A stretch of 64,000 bases of DNA from an uncultured Flavobacteriaceae bacterium (GCA_947488345.1 CANKZQ010000001.1:548501-612500), one strand, 5' to 3'; counted from the stretch's first letter, positions 19,614 through 28,627 are shown. Notes: generated from the letters alone by a model not told the origin. Made by a program: numbers and translations.

Positions 19614-21041
19614 TTAAAAGGATAGTTTTTTAGTAATATCGTCTACATACTTTCTAAACTGCTTATCAGTTTCGGTTAAATTATCAACCGTTTTACAAGC
19701 GTGTAATACTGTAGCGTGATCACGACTTCCTATTTGAGAACCTATACTCGCCAACGAAGCTTTTGTCATTTTTTTAGCAAAGTACATCGCTAACTGACGT
19801 GCTTGTACAATATGACGTTTTCGCGTCTTAGACTGCAAGGTAGTTACATCCATTTCGAAATATTTCGATACTACTTTTTGGATATAATCTATAGAAACTT
19901 CTCGTTTAGTATTCTTAACAAACTTATCTACTATTTGCTTTGTTAAAGAAAGTGTGAACTCTTTTCTATTAAATGAGGCTTGCGCGATCATTGAAATTAA
20001 AACACCTTCTAATTCTCTAACATTAGTTTTGATATTTTTTGCAATGTATTCAACGATTTCTTCTGGCATTTCTACGCCATCTCTGAACAACTTACGTTGT
20101 AAGATAGAAATACGCGTTTCGTAATCAGGCGATTGCAATTCTGCCGAAAGCCCCCATTTAAAACGTGATAATAAACGTTGTTCAATATCTTGCATATCTA
20201 CTGGAGCTTTATCCGACGTCAAAATAACTTGCTTCCCATTTTGATGCAAGTGATTGAATATATGGAAGAACACATCTTGTGTACCTGATTTACCAGATAA
20301 AAATTGTACATCATCAATAATTAACACGTCTATCATCTGATAGAAGTGGATAAAATCATTTCGAGTATTACTTTTTACCGAATCTATATACTGTTGCGTA
20401 AACTTCTCTGCCGAAATATACAATACCGTCTTCTCAGGGTATTTATCTTTAATATCGACACCTATAGCATGCGATAAATGTGTTTTACCTAGCCCTACAC
20501 CTCCGTAGATTAACAGCGGATTGAAAGATGTTCCTCCTGGCTTATTAGCCACAGCCATTCCTGCTGATCTGGCCAGCCTATTAGCATCACCTTCGACAAA
20601 ACTTTCAAAATTATAATTAGGATTCAGTTGAGATTCTATTTTCACCTTTTGAATACCCGGAATAATAAATGGGTTTCTTAGCTCTCTTTTATCCAATTCT
20701 AAAGGAACCGTTACTCCTTGAGAGTTGAATGGTTTTCGATTCGAACTTGGTATCTTAACTGTATGAGGGTTTTTACTGCTATATGCGTTTTCCATACGCA
20801 CATCATAAATAAGTTTTGCATCTTCACCTAACTCGCGCACCAAAGCTACTCTTAATAATTTGATGTAATGCTCTTCTAACCATTCATAAAAGAACTTACT
20901 GGGCACTTGAATTGTTAGAGCTTCTCCAGTTACTTTTATTGGTTTTATAGGCTCAAACCATGTTTTATATGCTTGAGGTTTTATATTGTCTTTAATAAAA
21001 GACAGGCAATTATTCCAAACTGTAGTTGCAGTTTTAGTCAT
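19614..21041 (-). CDS. dnaA: Chromosomal replication initiator protein DnaA
   Basis: The 475-residue protein has all four domains: an N-terminal DnaB/DnaA-interaction region, a linker, the AAA+ domain with Walker A YGGVGLGKTHL and Walker B VLIIDDVQFL, and the DNA-binding domain IV with SRDHATVLHACKTV. It melts oriC and recruits the helicase. It is the first gene of a minus-strand run with the phosphatase. The upstream 170 bp are AT-rich and contain one DnaA-box-like 9-mer, which could serve autoregulation. Confidence 0.98.
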   Translation of the reverse strand: MTKTATTVWNNCLSFIKDNIKPQAYKTWFEPIKPIKVTGEALTIQVPSKFFYEWLEEHYIKLLRVALVRELGEDAKLIYDVRMENAYSSKNPHTVKIPSSNRKPFNSQGVTVPLELDKRELRNPFIIPGIQKVKIESQLNPNYNFESFVEGDANRLARSAGMAVANKPGGTSFNPLLIYGGVGLGKTHLSHAIGVDIKDKYPEKTVLYISAEKFTQQYIDSVKSNTRNDFIHFYQMIDVLIIDDVQFLSGKSGTQDVFFHIFNHLHQNGKQVILTSDKAPVDMQDIEQRLLSRFKWGLSAELQSPDYETRISILQRKLFRDGVEMPEEIVEYIAKNIKTNVRELEGVLISMIAQASFNRKEFTLSLTKQIVDKFVKNTKREVSIDYIQKVVSKYFEMDVTTLQSKTRKRHIVQARQLAMYFAKKMTKASLASIGSQIGSRDHATVLHACKTVDNLTETDKQFRKYVDDITKKLSF

Positions 21042-21125
21042 TATTGAGGTCTAGTTTATGTTCGGTTAACGTATTTATTTTGGAAATTAGGGGAAAAACT
21101 AACTCCTTCTTTGGTGTTACAAAAA

Positions 21126-21134
21126 TGTGAATAA
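21126..21134 (-). promoter_or_regulatory. Single DnaA-box-like 9-mer upstream of dnaA
   Basis: TTATTCACA on the minus strand differs by one base from TTATCCACA. It is in AT-rich DNA 85 bp before dnaA. Only one is seen, so autoregulation is more likely than an origin. Confidence 0.3.
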
Positions 21135-21212
21135 TATTCATTATAAAAAAATATATTTTCTATTGATTATTAATTATTTTTTCCGTAAACTCTGACCCCT
21201 CAAAAATAAATA

Positions 21213-21620
21213 ATGCTAACACACACTATTCAATTTCGCGTTCGATACGGAGAAACAGACCAAATGGGCTACGTATACTATGGTAACTATGCCCAATATT
21301 TTGAAATGGGAAGAGTTGAATGGTTGCGTAACTTAGGCACATCATATAAACGCATGGAAGAGTCAGGTATTATGTTGCCTGTGCTAAATTTAAACATAAA
21401 TTATCTAAAACCTGGCAAATACGATGATTTATTGACCTTGAAGACCACTTTGATAAAAAAACCATCAGTACGTATTGAGTTTAATTTTGAGTTATTTAAC
21501 GAACAAAATGAGCTGCTAACTGAGGGGTATACCAGCCTTGTTTTTATCGACATGAAAAAAAACAAACCCACTAGAGTTCCTACCTATATTTTAGAAAAAG
21601 TTAATACCTTCTTCGACTAA
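21213..21620 (+). CDS. Acyl-CoA thioesterase, YbgC/4-hydroxybenzoyl-CoA type
   Basis: The 135-residue hotdog-fold protein has the signature RVRYGETDQMGYVYYGNYAQ at residues 9-28, with the catalytic Asp in GETDQMG, then FEMGRVEW. These enzymes hydrolyse acyl-CoA thioesters; the substrate is unknown. It is divergent from dnaA and convergent with yigZ, overlapping the latter's 3' end by 4 bp. Confidence 0.93.
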   Translation: MLTHTIQFRVRYGETDQMGYVYYGNYAQYFEMGRVEWLRNLGTSYKRMEESGIMLPVLNLNINYLKPGKYDDLLTLKTTLIKKPSVRIEFNFELFNEQNELLTEGYTSLVFIDMKKNKPTRVPTYILEKVNTFFD

Positions 21621-22231
21621 CCTCTCTTTATTTTCAAACATCTCAAGCCGACCAAAGCATTCTCAACGGCCACGGCCTCATTTTTTCTTACTAAAATTTC
21701 AATTTCACAGTTCATTTCCATTTTTTGACGTTGAATTGACAATTTACGCTCTTTAATAATACGCATTACCTTATTCATATCTTGATAGTCAAAAATCAAC
21801 TTAAATTGCACATCCACAGTTTTTTCTACAATAGTTGCAGCATTTAAGGCCAATTCTGCAGCACTTTTATACGCATTTATCAAACCTCCTACCCCGAGTT
21901 TAGTACCGCCAAAATAACGAACAACGACCACGAGAATGTTGGTGAGGTCTTTCGACAATAGTTGCCCATAAATGGGTTGGCCCGCAGAATTATTGGGCTC
22001 TCCATCATCATTCGTTCTGTATGTAATTGTACCCTGCTCTTTTCCTAACTGCCACGCATAACACCAGTGCCTTGCTTTATGATGCGTTTCTTTTAGTTGA
22101 TGAATTATTTTTTTTACATCCTCTTCCCGCTGTAGCGGAAAGGCATATCCTAAAAATTTACTTCCCCTATCCTTAAACAGGCCCTCTTCAGAAGGTATTT
22201 CAATTGTTCTATATGTATCTTTCTGCAACAC
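21617..22231 (-). CDS. YigZ/IMPACT family protein
   Basis: The 204-residue protein has the UPF0029 N-terminal domain with the family core ARHWCYAWQLG and YFGGTKLGVGGLINAYKSAA, and a smaller C-terminal DUF1949-like domain. The family is linked to translational control and proteolysis, but its bacterial role is not settled. It follows ribD after 1 bp and is therefore probably co-expressed with it. Confidence 0.93.
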   Translation of the reverse strand: MLQKDTYRTIEIPSEEGLFKDRGSKFLGYAFPLQREEDVKKIIHQLKETHHKARHWCYAWQLGKEQGTITYRTNDDGEPNNSAGQPIYGQLLSKDLTNILVVVVRYFGGTKLGVGGLINAYKSAAELALNAATIVEKTVDVQFKLIFDYQDMNKVMRIIKERKLSIQRQKMEMNCEIEILVRKNEAVAVENALVGLRCLKIKRG

Positions 22232-22232
22232 C

Positions 22233-23285
22233 TTAATCGATATTGCTATTGTAAATTACTTTCAAAAGATCTTTCTTAATAAGGTTTTGTCGACCTTCTT
22301 TACCCGAAATCGACGGCGCCGCTAACCCTTCCTTAAAATAGACATCTCCGATAAATACTCTAGCCTCATCCCACAAACCACTATCGATAAATGCCTGCAA
22401 GGTTTGTTTTCCTCCTTCAACAAATAAAGATTGTATTTCATACGCTTTCAAAACAACCAACACTTGCTGCGGCACGTTCTTAGAAAAATCAATCTCTTCA
22501 AAGGTCACATTATCAACAGAAGATTCTTTCGATTCGGTAAGGATAATAGTTTGTACTTCACCATTATATATATGATGTGTTTTTGGAATACGTAGAGCTC
22601 TATCCAATACTACTCTAACAGGGCTCCTTCCACTCCAATCTCGAACATTTAGCTTCGGATTATCATGGATTGCAGTATTTGTACCTATTAATATGGCATC
22701 TTCTTCAGCCCTCCATTTATGCACTAATTGTCGAGCATATACATTAGTAATCCAATTGGGCTGGAGTGGACTATCATCATTTCTAATTTTATCAATAAAA
22801 CCATCTTTTGTCTCAGCCCACTTCAAAATAATATATGGTCTTTTTTTGGTGTGATATGTAAAAAATCGACTATTTATAGCAATACATTCCATCTCCAAAA
22901 CACCTACAATCACCTCACATCCATTTGATTTTAACTTTTCAATACCAGCACCTGCAACTTTATCAAAAGGGTCTATACAACCAATTACGATCTTTTTAAT
23001 GCCATGTTTTATAATAAAATCGCTACATGGAGGTGTTTTACCAAAATGATTACATGGTTCCAAACTAACATATAAAGTAGCTTGCCTTAACAATTCTTTA
23101 TCTGAGACAGCCTTGATCGCATTTACCTCTGCATGACTACCTCCATACGCGCTTGTATAGCCTTCTCCTAAAATAACATTTTGATGAACAACAACACTTC
23201 CAACTGACGGGTTCGGCCTGGCTGAATTCAACCCATTTTTAGCTAATTCTATACAACGTTTTATATATTTTTCGTGTATCTTCAC
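22233..23285 (-). CDS. ribD: Bifunctional riboflavin biosynthesis protein RibD
   Basis: The 350-residue protein has an N-terminal cytidine-deaminase-like domain with zinc ligands His51 (HAE, E53 catalytic), Cys78 and Cys87 (PCNHFGKTPPC). A C-terminal dihydrofolate-reductase-like reductase domain follows, with WAETKDGFIDK and LFVEGGKQTLQAFI. It deaminates and reduces the pyrimidine intermediate of riboflavin synthesis. The start codon is GTG and lies only 4 bp after a -7 box, so the transcript appears almost leaderless. Confidence 0.96.
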   Translation of the reverse strand: MKIHEKYIKRCIELAKNGLNSARPNPSVGSVVVHQNVILGEGYTSAYGGSHAEVNAIKAVSDKELLRQATLYVSLEPCNHFGKTPPCSDFIIKHGIKKIVIGCIDPFDKVAGAGIEKLKSNGCEVIVGVLEMECIAINSRFFTYHTKKRPYIILKWAETKDGFIDKIRNDDSPLQPNWITNVYARQLVHKWRAEEDAILIGTNTAIHDNPKLNVRDWSGRSPVRVVLDRALRIPKTHHIYNGEVQTIILTESKESSVDNVTFEEIDFSKNVPQQVLVVLKAYEIQSLFVEGGKQTLQAFIDSGLWDEARVFIGDVYFKEGLAAPSISGKEGRQNLIKKDLLKVIYNSNID

Positions 23286-23289
23286 ATCA

Positions 23290-23297
23290 CAAAAGTA
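23290..23297 (-). promoter_or_regulatory. -7 box (TACTTTTG) abutting the ribD start
   Basis: TACTTTTG on the minus strand matches TAnnTTTG and ends 4 bp before the ribD GTG. No -33 TTG is evident. Confidence 0.4.
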
Positions 23298-23323
23298 CAG
23301 TTTATAGTTTAGTTATTAATCAC

Positions 23324-23803
23324 ATGATAATCAGAAAAATTCAACCCAAAGACAATCAAAAAATAGAGCAAATTATTAAAGCCGCACTGGTCGAGTTTGG
23401 ACTCCCTACGACTGGAACGGCCTTTGAAGATGCGGAAACACAATCGATGTATGATGCTTACCAAGATGCGCGCGAAGTTTATTATGTGCTAGAAATTGAA
23501 GGAGAAGTGCTTGGCGGCGGCGGGATAAAACAATTAAAAGGCTCTGATGAAACTATTTGTGAACTTCAAAAAATGTACTTCGATCCCAAGGCAAGAGGCA
23601 AAGGATATGGACAATTATTTTTTGATACTTGTATGCAGGCGGCCAAAGATTTCAATTACACACAATGTTATTTAGAATCTGCGAGTGCTTTGAAAGCAGC
23701 AATTCATATCTATGAGAAAAACGGATTCAAACATCTCAATAGTCATATTGGTGATACTGGTCATTTTTCTTGCAGTGTATGGATGCTCAAAGATTTAAAT
23801 TAA
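23324..23803 (+). CDS. GNAT family N-acetyltransferase
   Basis: The 159-residue protein has the acetyl-CoA loop KARGKGYGQLFFD at about residues 89-101 and a C-terminal YLESASALKAAIHIYEKNGFK, both classical GNAT motifs. The acceptor is unknown. Its stop codon overlaps the prmC start (TAATG), so the two are translationally coupled. Confidence 0.92.
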   Translation: MIIRKIQPKDNQKIEQIIKAALVEFGLPTTGTAFEDAETQSMYDAYQDAREVYYVLEIEGEVLGGGGIKQLKGSDETICELQKMYFDPKARGKGYGQLFFDTCMQAAKDFNYTQCYLESASALKAAIHIYEKNGFKHLNSHIGDTGHFSCSVWMLKDLN

Positions 23804-24675
23804 TGACACTTCTAGAATTCAAACATAAATTACACAATGCGCTAGTTGAGGTATATCCTAAAAACGAGATCGATTCTTTCTACAAATTATTGATGGCACA
23901 CCAACTCAATTATTCATCAGTCGATATTGCCCTAAATCCTCAAACCGAGATACCCGTTGAAAAATTAAACTATTTAGATAATGCTATTGAGGAACTGCAA
24001 AGAGAATACCCCATTCAATATATTTTAGGAGAAACAGAATTCTATGGATTACCATTTTGTGTGAATGAAAACACGTTAATTCCAAGACCAGAAACAGAAG
24101 AACTAGTCGACTGGATACTATCCGAAATAAAAGAGGCAAAAAATACTTCAAAAATGCGTATTCTTGATATTGGCACTGGCACTGGCTGTATTGCGATTTC
24201 TTTAGCCAAACACCTTCCAGAATCTAACATATATGCTATTGATGTTTCAGAGAAAACACTCGAAACAGCAAAAAAGAATGCACAACTTAATGAAGTAGAT
24301 ATTCATTTTATACATGCTGATATTTTAAAAATTTCGAAGCTATCTGATTTAATTTTTCATGTCTCTAAATTCGATATTATTGTTAGCAATCCGCCATATG
24401 TACGGAATTTAGAAAAAAAAGAAATGCGCACAAATGTACTGCAACACGAGCCCCATCAAGCATTGTTTGTAGCAGATGATAATCCTTTGCTCTTTTATGA
24501 AAAAATTGCAGAATTAGCAGCCTCAGGACTATCAAAAAAAGGACGCTTATTTTTTGAAATCAATCAATACTTACATCGGGAAACTTTTCAGTTACTTCAT
24601 GAAATGGATTACACTAACATTGAAGTCAAAAAAGATTTATTCGATAATTTCAGAATGATACGTGCTTCACTTTAG
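23803..24675 (+). CDS. prmC: Peptide chain release factor N5-glutamine methyltransferase PrmC
   Basis: From the ATG at 23803 the protein has 290 residues. Motifs are IPRPETEELV, the SAM-binding ILDIGTGTGCIAISLA and the substrate motif IVSNPPYV. It methylates the GGQ glutamine of release factors. The open frame reaches upstream to 23770, but the ATG overlapping the GNAT stop gives the expected N-terminus (MTLLEFKHKL). Confidence 0.96.
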   Translation: MTLLEFKHKLHNALVEVYPKNEIDSFYKLLMAHQLNYSSVDIALNPQTEIPVEKLNYLDNAIEELQREYPIQYILGETEFYGLPFCVNENTLIPRPETEELVDWILSEIKEAKNTSKMRILDIGTGTGCIAISLAKHLPESNIYAIDVSEKTLETAKKNAQLNEVDIHFIHADILKISKLSDLIFHVSKFDIIVSNPPYVRNLEKKEMRTNVLQHEPHQALFVADDNPLLFYEKIAELAASGLSKKGRLFFEINQYLHRETFQLLHEMDYTNIEVKKDLFDNFRMIRASL

Positions 24676-24723
24676 TTACGAAATAAAAAATAAGTCCTCA
24701 ACTTAATTAATCATTTTATTTCT

Positions 24724-24731
24724 TATATTTG
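24724..24731 (+). promoter_or_regulatory. -7 box (TATATTTG) of the cold-shock gene
   Basis: TATATTTG lies 24 bp before the ATG and matches the consensus; the -33 region is weak. Confidence 0.5.
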
Positions 24732-24755
24732 TATGATAAACAATACATTACAACA

Positions 24756-24947
24756 ATGAGTAAAGGCACAGTAAAATTTTTTAACGATTCAAAAGGATTT
24801 GGATTTATTATTGATGATGAATCAAAACAAGAGTATTTCGTACACGTAACCGGCGTTATCGATGAAATCAGAGAAGGCGATGCAGTAGAATTTGAATTAG
24901 CAGAAGGAAGAAAAGGATTAAACGCAGTGAACGTCAAAGTTTTATAA
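24756..24947 (+). CDS. Cold-shock domain protein (CspA family)
   Basis: The 63-residue single OB-fold protein has RNP1 KGFGFI and an RNP2-like motif YFVHV, preceded by MSKGTVKFFNDS. CspA-type proteins bind single-stranded RNA or DNA and act as RNA chaperones. RNP2 begins with Tyr instead of the usual Val/Ile. The open frame extends 9 codons upstream to 24729, inside the predicted promoter, so 24756 is the start. It is flanked by its own promoter and terminator. Confidence 0.95.
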   Translation: MSKGTVKFFNDSKGFGFIIDDESKQEYFVHVTGVIDEIREGDAVEFELAEGRKGLNAVNVKVL

Positions 24948-24971
24948 AACATTCATTCTTTAACTTTTAAC

Positions 24972-25003
24972 AAGCTTGCACAAATTGTGCAAGCTTTTTT
25001 TAT
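24972..25003 (+). terminator. Rho-independent terminator of the cold-shock gene
   Basis: Ten-bp arms AAGCTTGCAC and GTGCAAGCTT flank a 5-nt loop and are followed by a T run. Confidence 0.88.
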
Positions 25004-25042
25004 TTAACTTTACCTTCAAACGACACATTAACTGCTTAAATT

Positions 25043-25903
25043 ATGAAAAAATCATTCTTCCTTTGCTGCTGTTTCTTCTTATTATCAGTTGCAGCTCACA
25101 CCCAAACCGGTATCGTTTTCGACAAGGTATCGATGACCAGCAAAATTTTAAAAGGGGAACGTAATTTTGCCGTCTATTTACCTCCAGGTTATGAAACTTC
25201 ACAAAGAAGTTACCCTGTTCTATATTTATTACATGGAGCTGGAGACGACCAAACAGGCTGGATACAATTTGGTGAGGTATTACGCATCACTGACAATGCC
25301 ATTAAAAAAGGGAATGCTACGTCCATGGTTATTATTATGCCCGATGCCCAAACTGGCAAGCGCGGATATTTTAACAATCTCAAAGGCAATTGGAACTATG
25401 AGGATTTCTTTTTTAAAGAGCTTATGCCATTTGTAGAAAAAAAATACCGTATCAAAAGTGAAAAGCGATATCGCGCAGTTGCTGGATTGTCTATGGGAGG
25501 CGGTGGCTCGTTTATGTATACGCTGCATCGCCCAGAGCTATTTTCCTCTGCCTGCCCGCTCAGTGCGTATGTCGGCCCATTAACCGTTGAACAATTCAAA
25601 ACTCAAATACCAAAAAATGAAAAATACACTGACAAACAAATAACTTCTTATTTTAAACAACACAACGCTGTTGAATTAATAAAAAGTATGAGTACCGAAA
25701 AACTATCATCTGTGCGCTGGTATATTGATTGTGGTGATGATGATTTTTTATATGAAGGTAATAGTCTAGCACATATTGCTCTGACCAAGAAAAAAATACC
25801 TCACGAATATAGAGTTAGAGACGGGGCACATAACTGGACTTACTGGCGTGCTTCATTACCAAAAGTCTTGCATTTCGTATCTCAGGCATTTCATCAGTAT
25901 TAA
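25043..25903 (+). CDS. Secreted esterase-family alpha/beta-hydrolase
   Basis: The 286-residue protein has a signal peptide ending near AAHTQ. It belongs to the esterase D/feruloyl-esterase-like group: FAVYLPPGYE, LYLLHGAGDD, nucleophile Ser150 in AGLSMGGGG, and the catalytic His in RDGAHNWTYW near residue 265. It probably hydrolyses ester bonds of carbohydrate or small acyl substrates outside the cytoplasm; the substrate is unknown. It is convergent with a T9SS-exported CAP protein. Confidence 0.9.
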   Translation: MKKSFFLCCCFFLLSVAAHTQTGIVFDKVSMTSKILKGERNFAVYLPPGYETSQRSYPVLYLLHGAGDDQTGWIQFGEVLRITDNAIKKGNATSMVIIMPDAQTGKRGYFNNLKGNWNYEDFFFKELMPFVEKKYRIKSEKRYRAVAGLSMGGGGSFMYTLHRPELFSSACPLSAYVGPLTVEQFKTQIPKNEKYTDKQITSYFKQHNAVELIKSMSTEKLSSVRWYIDCGDDDFLYEGNSLAHIALTKKKIPHEYRVRDGAHNWTYWRASLPKVLHFVSQAFHQY

Positions 25904-25912
25904 GATAACACG

Positions 25913-26647
25913 TTAGTATTTTACGATTTTGTGGATGTTGGTATGTTTAAAGTATAAAAAATATACACCCGTGGGCAAATGACTAATATTGAGTTTCACA
26001 TTTGAAGCATGTTGATTATAGGTTTTCTGAAAGACAATTTGACCTGTAACCGACATTAGTTTTAAAGACAAGGGTTCTTTAAAAGACTGTTGAAAATCTA
26101 GATGTAATACATCCTTCACCGGATTCGGGTAGACTTTCATCTTTTTTAATGCAATATCATCATTCGATAAAGTCTGACTCGACTTCCCAAAGACCTGTGT
26201 CCAGTAATGAGTATATCTCGACCCACTAAATGAAGCATGTCCAATGCCCATTTCATCTGAATTCCTATTCAACATATTATTCAAATGTCCTTCACTATTT
26301 AACCATTGATTAAAAGTATTAACGACTGACGCATTGCCGGCCGCGATATTTTCACCCCTCGGAGACCCATTATAACCTGTATCTCGAATTCGCTGAGAAA
26401 AGGTTGATCCGTTCATGCCCGTATGACTAAAATAATTATTGCGAGCCATATCATCAGAATGATCAAATGCTGCTTCGTTTAATTTAGTATTGAGTCTTAA
26501 GAGTGGTATACCTCTAGCCGCTCTAATCTCATTAACCAACTCCAACATTTCTTGAGCTTCCTCTTCGGTCGTTTGTGCATCTGTACGCTGAAATATAAAA
26601 AGGAAAATGATAAAGGGAAGTAACCTACATAAAGTAAAAATTCTCAT
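25913..26647 (-). CDS. CAP-domain (SCP-like) protein with T9SS sorting domain
   Basis: The 244-residue protein has a signal peptide ending at RTDAQ. The CAP/SCP domain spans about residues 30-155, with HSDDMARNNYFSHTG, GENIAAG and the late His/Trp motif YTHYWTQVFG. Residues from MKVYPNPVKDVLHL to the end (HKIVKY) form a type A sorting domain, so it should be displayed or released at the surface. The function of bacterial CAP proteins is mostly unknown. Confidence 0.92.
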   Translation of the reverse strand: MRIFTLCRLLPFIIFLFIFQRTDAQTTEEEAQEMLELVNEIRAARGIPLLRLNTKLNEAAFDHSDDMARNNYFSHTGMNGSTFSQRIRDTGYNGSPRGENIAAGNASVVNTFNQWLNSEGHLNNMLNRNSDEMGIGHASFSGSRYTHYWTQVFGKSSQTLSNDDIALKKMKVYPNPVKDVLHLDFQQSFKEPLSLKLMSVTGQIVFQKTYNQHASNVKLNISHLPTGVYFLYFKHTNIHKIVKY

Positions 26648-26838
26648 ACTTGTGATATTTTTAGTGAAACCGTAGGGTAGATTAAAACAACGTTTTTCCT
26701 TTAAAGTTATTGTCTATTTAGTATAAAATATCATATAAGAAATAAAGAAATTCTTCTAATCCCTTCGTTCCTCCTATAGAATAAGCAAAACGCGAAGAAA
26801 TTGCCTTGAATACACTCAAAACAAACTGTAAAAAATAG

Positions 26839-26846
26839 TATTTTTG
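26839..26846 (+). promoter_or_regulatory. -7 box (TATTTTTG) abutting trmD
   Basis: TATTTTTG ends 4 bp before the trmD ATG, implying a leaderless or near-leaderless mRNA. Confidence 0.45.
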
Positions 26847-26850
26847 CAGC

Positions 26851-27531
26851 ATGCGAATAGATATTATTACTGTTTCACCTGAATTAATTAAAAGTCCGTT
26901 TGAACACTCTATTATTAAAAGAGGCATCAAAAAAGGTTTGGTGGAAGTTCACTTTCATAATTTAAGAGACTATGCTGTCAATAAATATGGCAAAATAGAT
27001 GATACTCAATTTGGTGGTGGAGCAGGCATGGTTTTAATGATAGAACCCATAGATAAATGTATCAGAAAACTGACCTCCGAGCGCAGTTATGACGAAATAA
27101 TATACATGACTCCAGATGCTCAAGTATTGAATCAACAAACTGCAAATAGTCTTTCTCTAGCAGAAAATATGATCATTCTGTGCGGTCATTATAAAGGGGT
27201 AGATCAGCGAGTTCGTGATTTACTAATCACCAAAGAAATTTCTATCGGTGATTATGTATTGAGCGGCGGTGAGCTGGGAGCCGCTGTCTTATGTGACAGT
27301 ATTATTCGTTTAATTCCGGGTGTTATTGGTGATGAAACTTCTGCACTAACAGATTCCTTTCAAGATAATTTATTGGCGCCGCCAGTATACACAAGGCCTG
27401 CCGAATATGAGGATACAAAGGTGCCAGATATTTTGTTGTCGGGTAACTTTCCTAAGATTGAAGCGTGGCGATCAGAACAGGCTTTAGAGCGCACTCAACA
27501 AATACGACCCGATATCCTAAAAAAAGAATAG
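26851..27531 (+). CDS. trmD: tRNA (guanine37-N1)-methyltransferase TrmD
   Basis: The 226-residue protein starts [17 protein letters not shown] and contains the knot motif [19 protein letters not shown] with PGVIGDETS, the SAM-binding trefoil knot. It methylates G37 next to the anticodon to prevent frameshifting. It is followed by rplS, as in many bacteria (rimM-trmD-rplS), but here each has its own promoter. Confidence 0.97.
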   Translation: MRIDIITVSPELIKSPFEHSIIKRGIKKGLVEVHFHNLRDYAVNKYGKIDDTQFGGGAGMVLMIEPIDKCIRKLTSERSYDEIIYMTPDAQVLNQQTANSLSLAENMIILCGHYKGVDQRVRDLLITKEISIGDYVLSGGELGAAVLCDSIIRLIPGVIGDETSALTDSFQDNLLAPPVYTRPAEYEDTKVPDILLSGNFPKIEAWRSEQALERTQQIRPDILKKE

Positions 27532-27575
27532 AAAATATTTTTCTTAATTCATCATGATATAGTTAAAAAAAGTAT

Positions 27576-27583
27576 TATTTTTG
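27576..27583 (+). promoter_or_regulatory. -7 box (TATTTTTG) of rplS
   Basis: TATTTTTG matches the consensus and immediately precedes a structured leader of about 70 nt in front of rplS. Confidence 0.55.
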
Positions 27584-27629
27584 CAAACTCAAAATTAACC
27601 TCTGACGAAAATCGTGAACGTTGAGTTTG
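27584..27629 (+). promoter_or_regulatory. Candidate L19 ribosomal-protein leader in the rplS 5' UTR
   Basis: CAAACTCAA (27584-27592) pairs perfectly with TTGAGTTTG (27621-27629), enclosing a hairpin ACGA-AAA-TCGT (27605-27615). The structure begins at the predicted transcript start and lies 24 bp before the rplS ATG. Leaders bound by their own ribosomal protein are known for L19 in several phyla, and I recall one described in flavobacteria; whether this matches it needs a covariance-model search. Confidence 0.55.
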
Positions 27630-27653
27630 TTAAACAATTAAAAAATTAAAACA

Positions 27654-28004
27654 ATGGAATCTTTAGTAAAATTTGTACAAGACGAATTTGTTACCAAAAA
27701 TGACCTTCCTGAATTTTCAGCAGGTGACACAATTACTGTGTATTACGAAATTAAAGAAGGGGAAAAAAAACGTACACAGTTTTTTAGAGGTGTTGTAATA
27801 CAACGCAGAGGCTCTGGATCATCAGAAACATTTACAATCAAAAAAATGTCAGGTACTGTAGGTGTTGAGCGTATTTTCCCTATCAATTTACCAGCAATTC
27901 AAAAAATTGAAGTTGAAAAAAGAGGTAAAGTAAGAAGAGCAAGAATCTATTACTTTAGAACTCTTACAGGTAAGAAAGCAAGAATTAAAGAAGCGAGAAG
28001 ATAA
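27654..28004 (+). CDS. rplS: 50S ribosomal protein L19
   Basis: The 116-residue protein has [34 protein letters not shown] and the C-terminal [18 protein letters not shown], all typical of L19, which lies at the 30S-50S interface. It has its own promoter and a structured leader, so autoregulation is likely. A very strong palindromic terminator follows 23 bp after the stop. Confidence 0.98.
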   Translation: MESLVKFVQDEFVTKNDLPEFSAGDTITVYYEIKEGEKKRTQFFRGVVIQRRGSGSSETFTIKKMSGTVGVERIFPINLPAIQKIEVEKRGKVRRARIYYFRTLTGKKARIKEARR

Positions 28005-28026
28005 TTTAGTCTTCATACACATAGAT

Positions 28027-28058
28027 AAAAGCCGGTTTGAACGTTCAAACCGGCTTTT
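28027..28058 (+). terminator. Terminator of rplS (32-bp perfect palindrome)
   Basis: The two 16-bp arms around the centre AACGTT are perfect, with A run before and T run after, so it may act in both directions. Confidence 0.88.
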
Positions 28059-28486
28059 ATTATTAACAAATGTTGAAAAACTGTTTTCATATCTTATTAA
28101 TAACTAAGCGTTTAATTTTCTTGCTTTTTTAATTTCACTTCTTACATTTACAAAGTAGTTTTTAAGGAATTATAGTGACTATGCTAGTGACTGATGCAAA
28201 TTAGGATATAGAATAGAAATGATAAGAAATTAAAAATTATAAAAAGAAGAACGTTCTTTTTGTTTTGGAATATCTTGTTAAAATAGAACTAAGTATTTAG
28301 CATGAATAATTAGAGATATTGAGATATGAAAAAACATTAAAATATTTAGAAAATTAAAATTGAAAGTGCAAACTGACGATTATAATTGAAAAAATGTTTT
28401 AAGAAATACGTTAACTGAGTACGCTGTTTTCATTAATAGTAAGTGTTATTATTCGTAGTAACAACTCGAGTTAAATGTTTCAGCTA
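28059..28486. other. Gene-free AT-rich stretch
   Basis: I see no coding sequence, tRNA or obvious repeat here. The only structures are a short palindrome around AAGAACGTTCTT near 28246-28257 and a near-consensus box TACATTTA near 28143. It is bounded by the rplS terminator and a second terminator-like hairpin, so a short untranslated transcript is possible. Confidence 0.4.
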
Positions 28487-28527
28487 AAAGCCATACTAGT
28501 TTAGACTAGTATGGCTTTAGTTTTTTA
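28487..28527 (+). terminator. Terminator-like hairpin in the gene-free region
   Basis: Perfect 13-bp arms (28487-28499 and 28506-28518) with a 6-nt loop are followed by AGTTTTTT. No gene is visible upstream on this strand other than rplS, which already has its own terminator. Confidence 0.6.
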
Positions 28528-28627
28528 GGCAATTAATATTGATTTATTAACAATTGTTAATAAACAGTGTTTATAACCAGTTAACAATTAAACTATTGAT
28601 TTTCAGGTTAAGAAAAGAATCAAACTG

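Noticed and set aside
21042-21212. Origin of replication next to dnaA
   Set aside because: Only one imperfect DnaA box and AT-rich DNA; no box cluster. A GC-skew plot of the whole chromosome would be needed.
26718-26930. Minus-strand 70-codon open frame upstream of and overlapping trmD
   Set aside because: It overlaps the trmD start region antisense and has no recognisable protein features.
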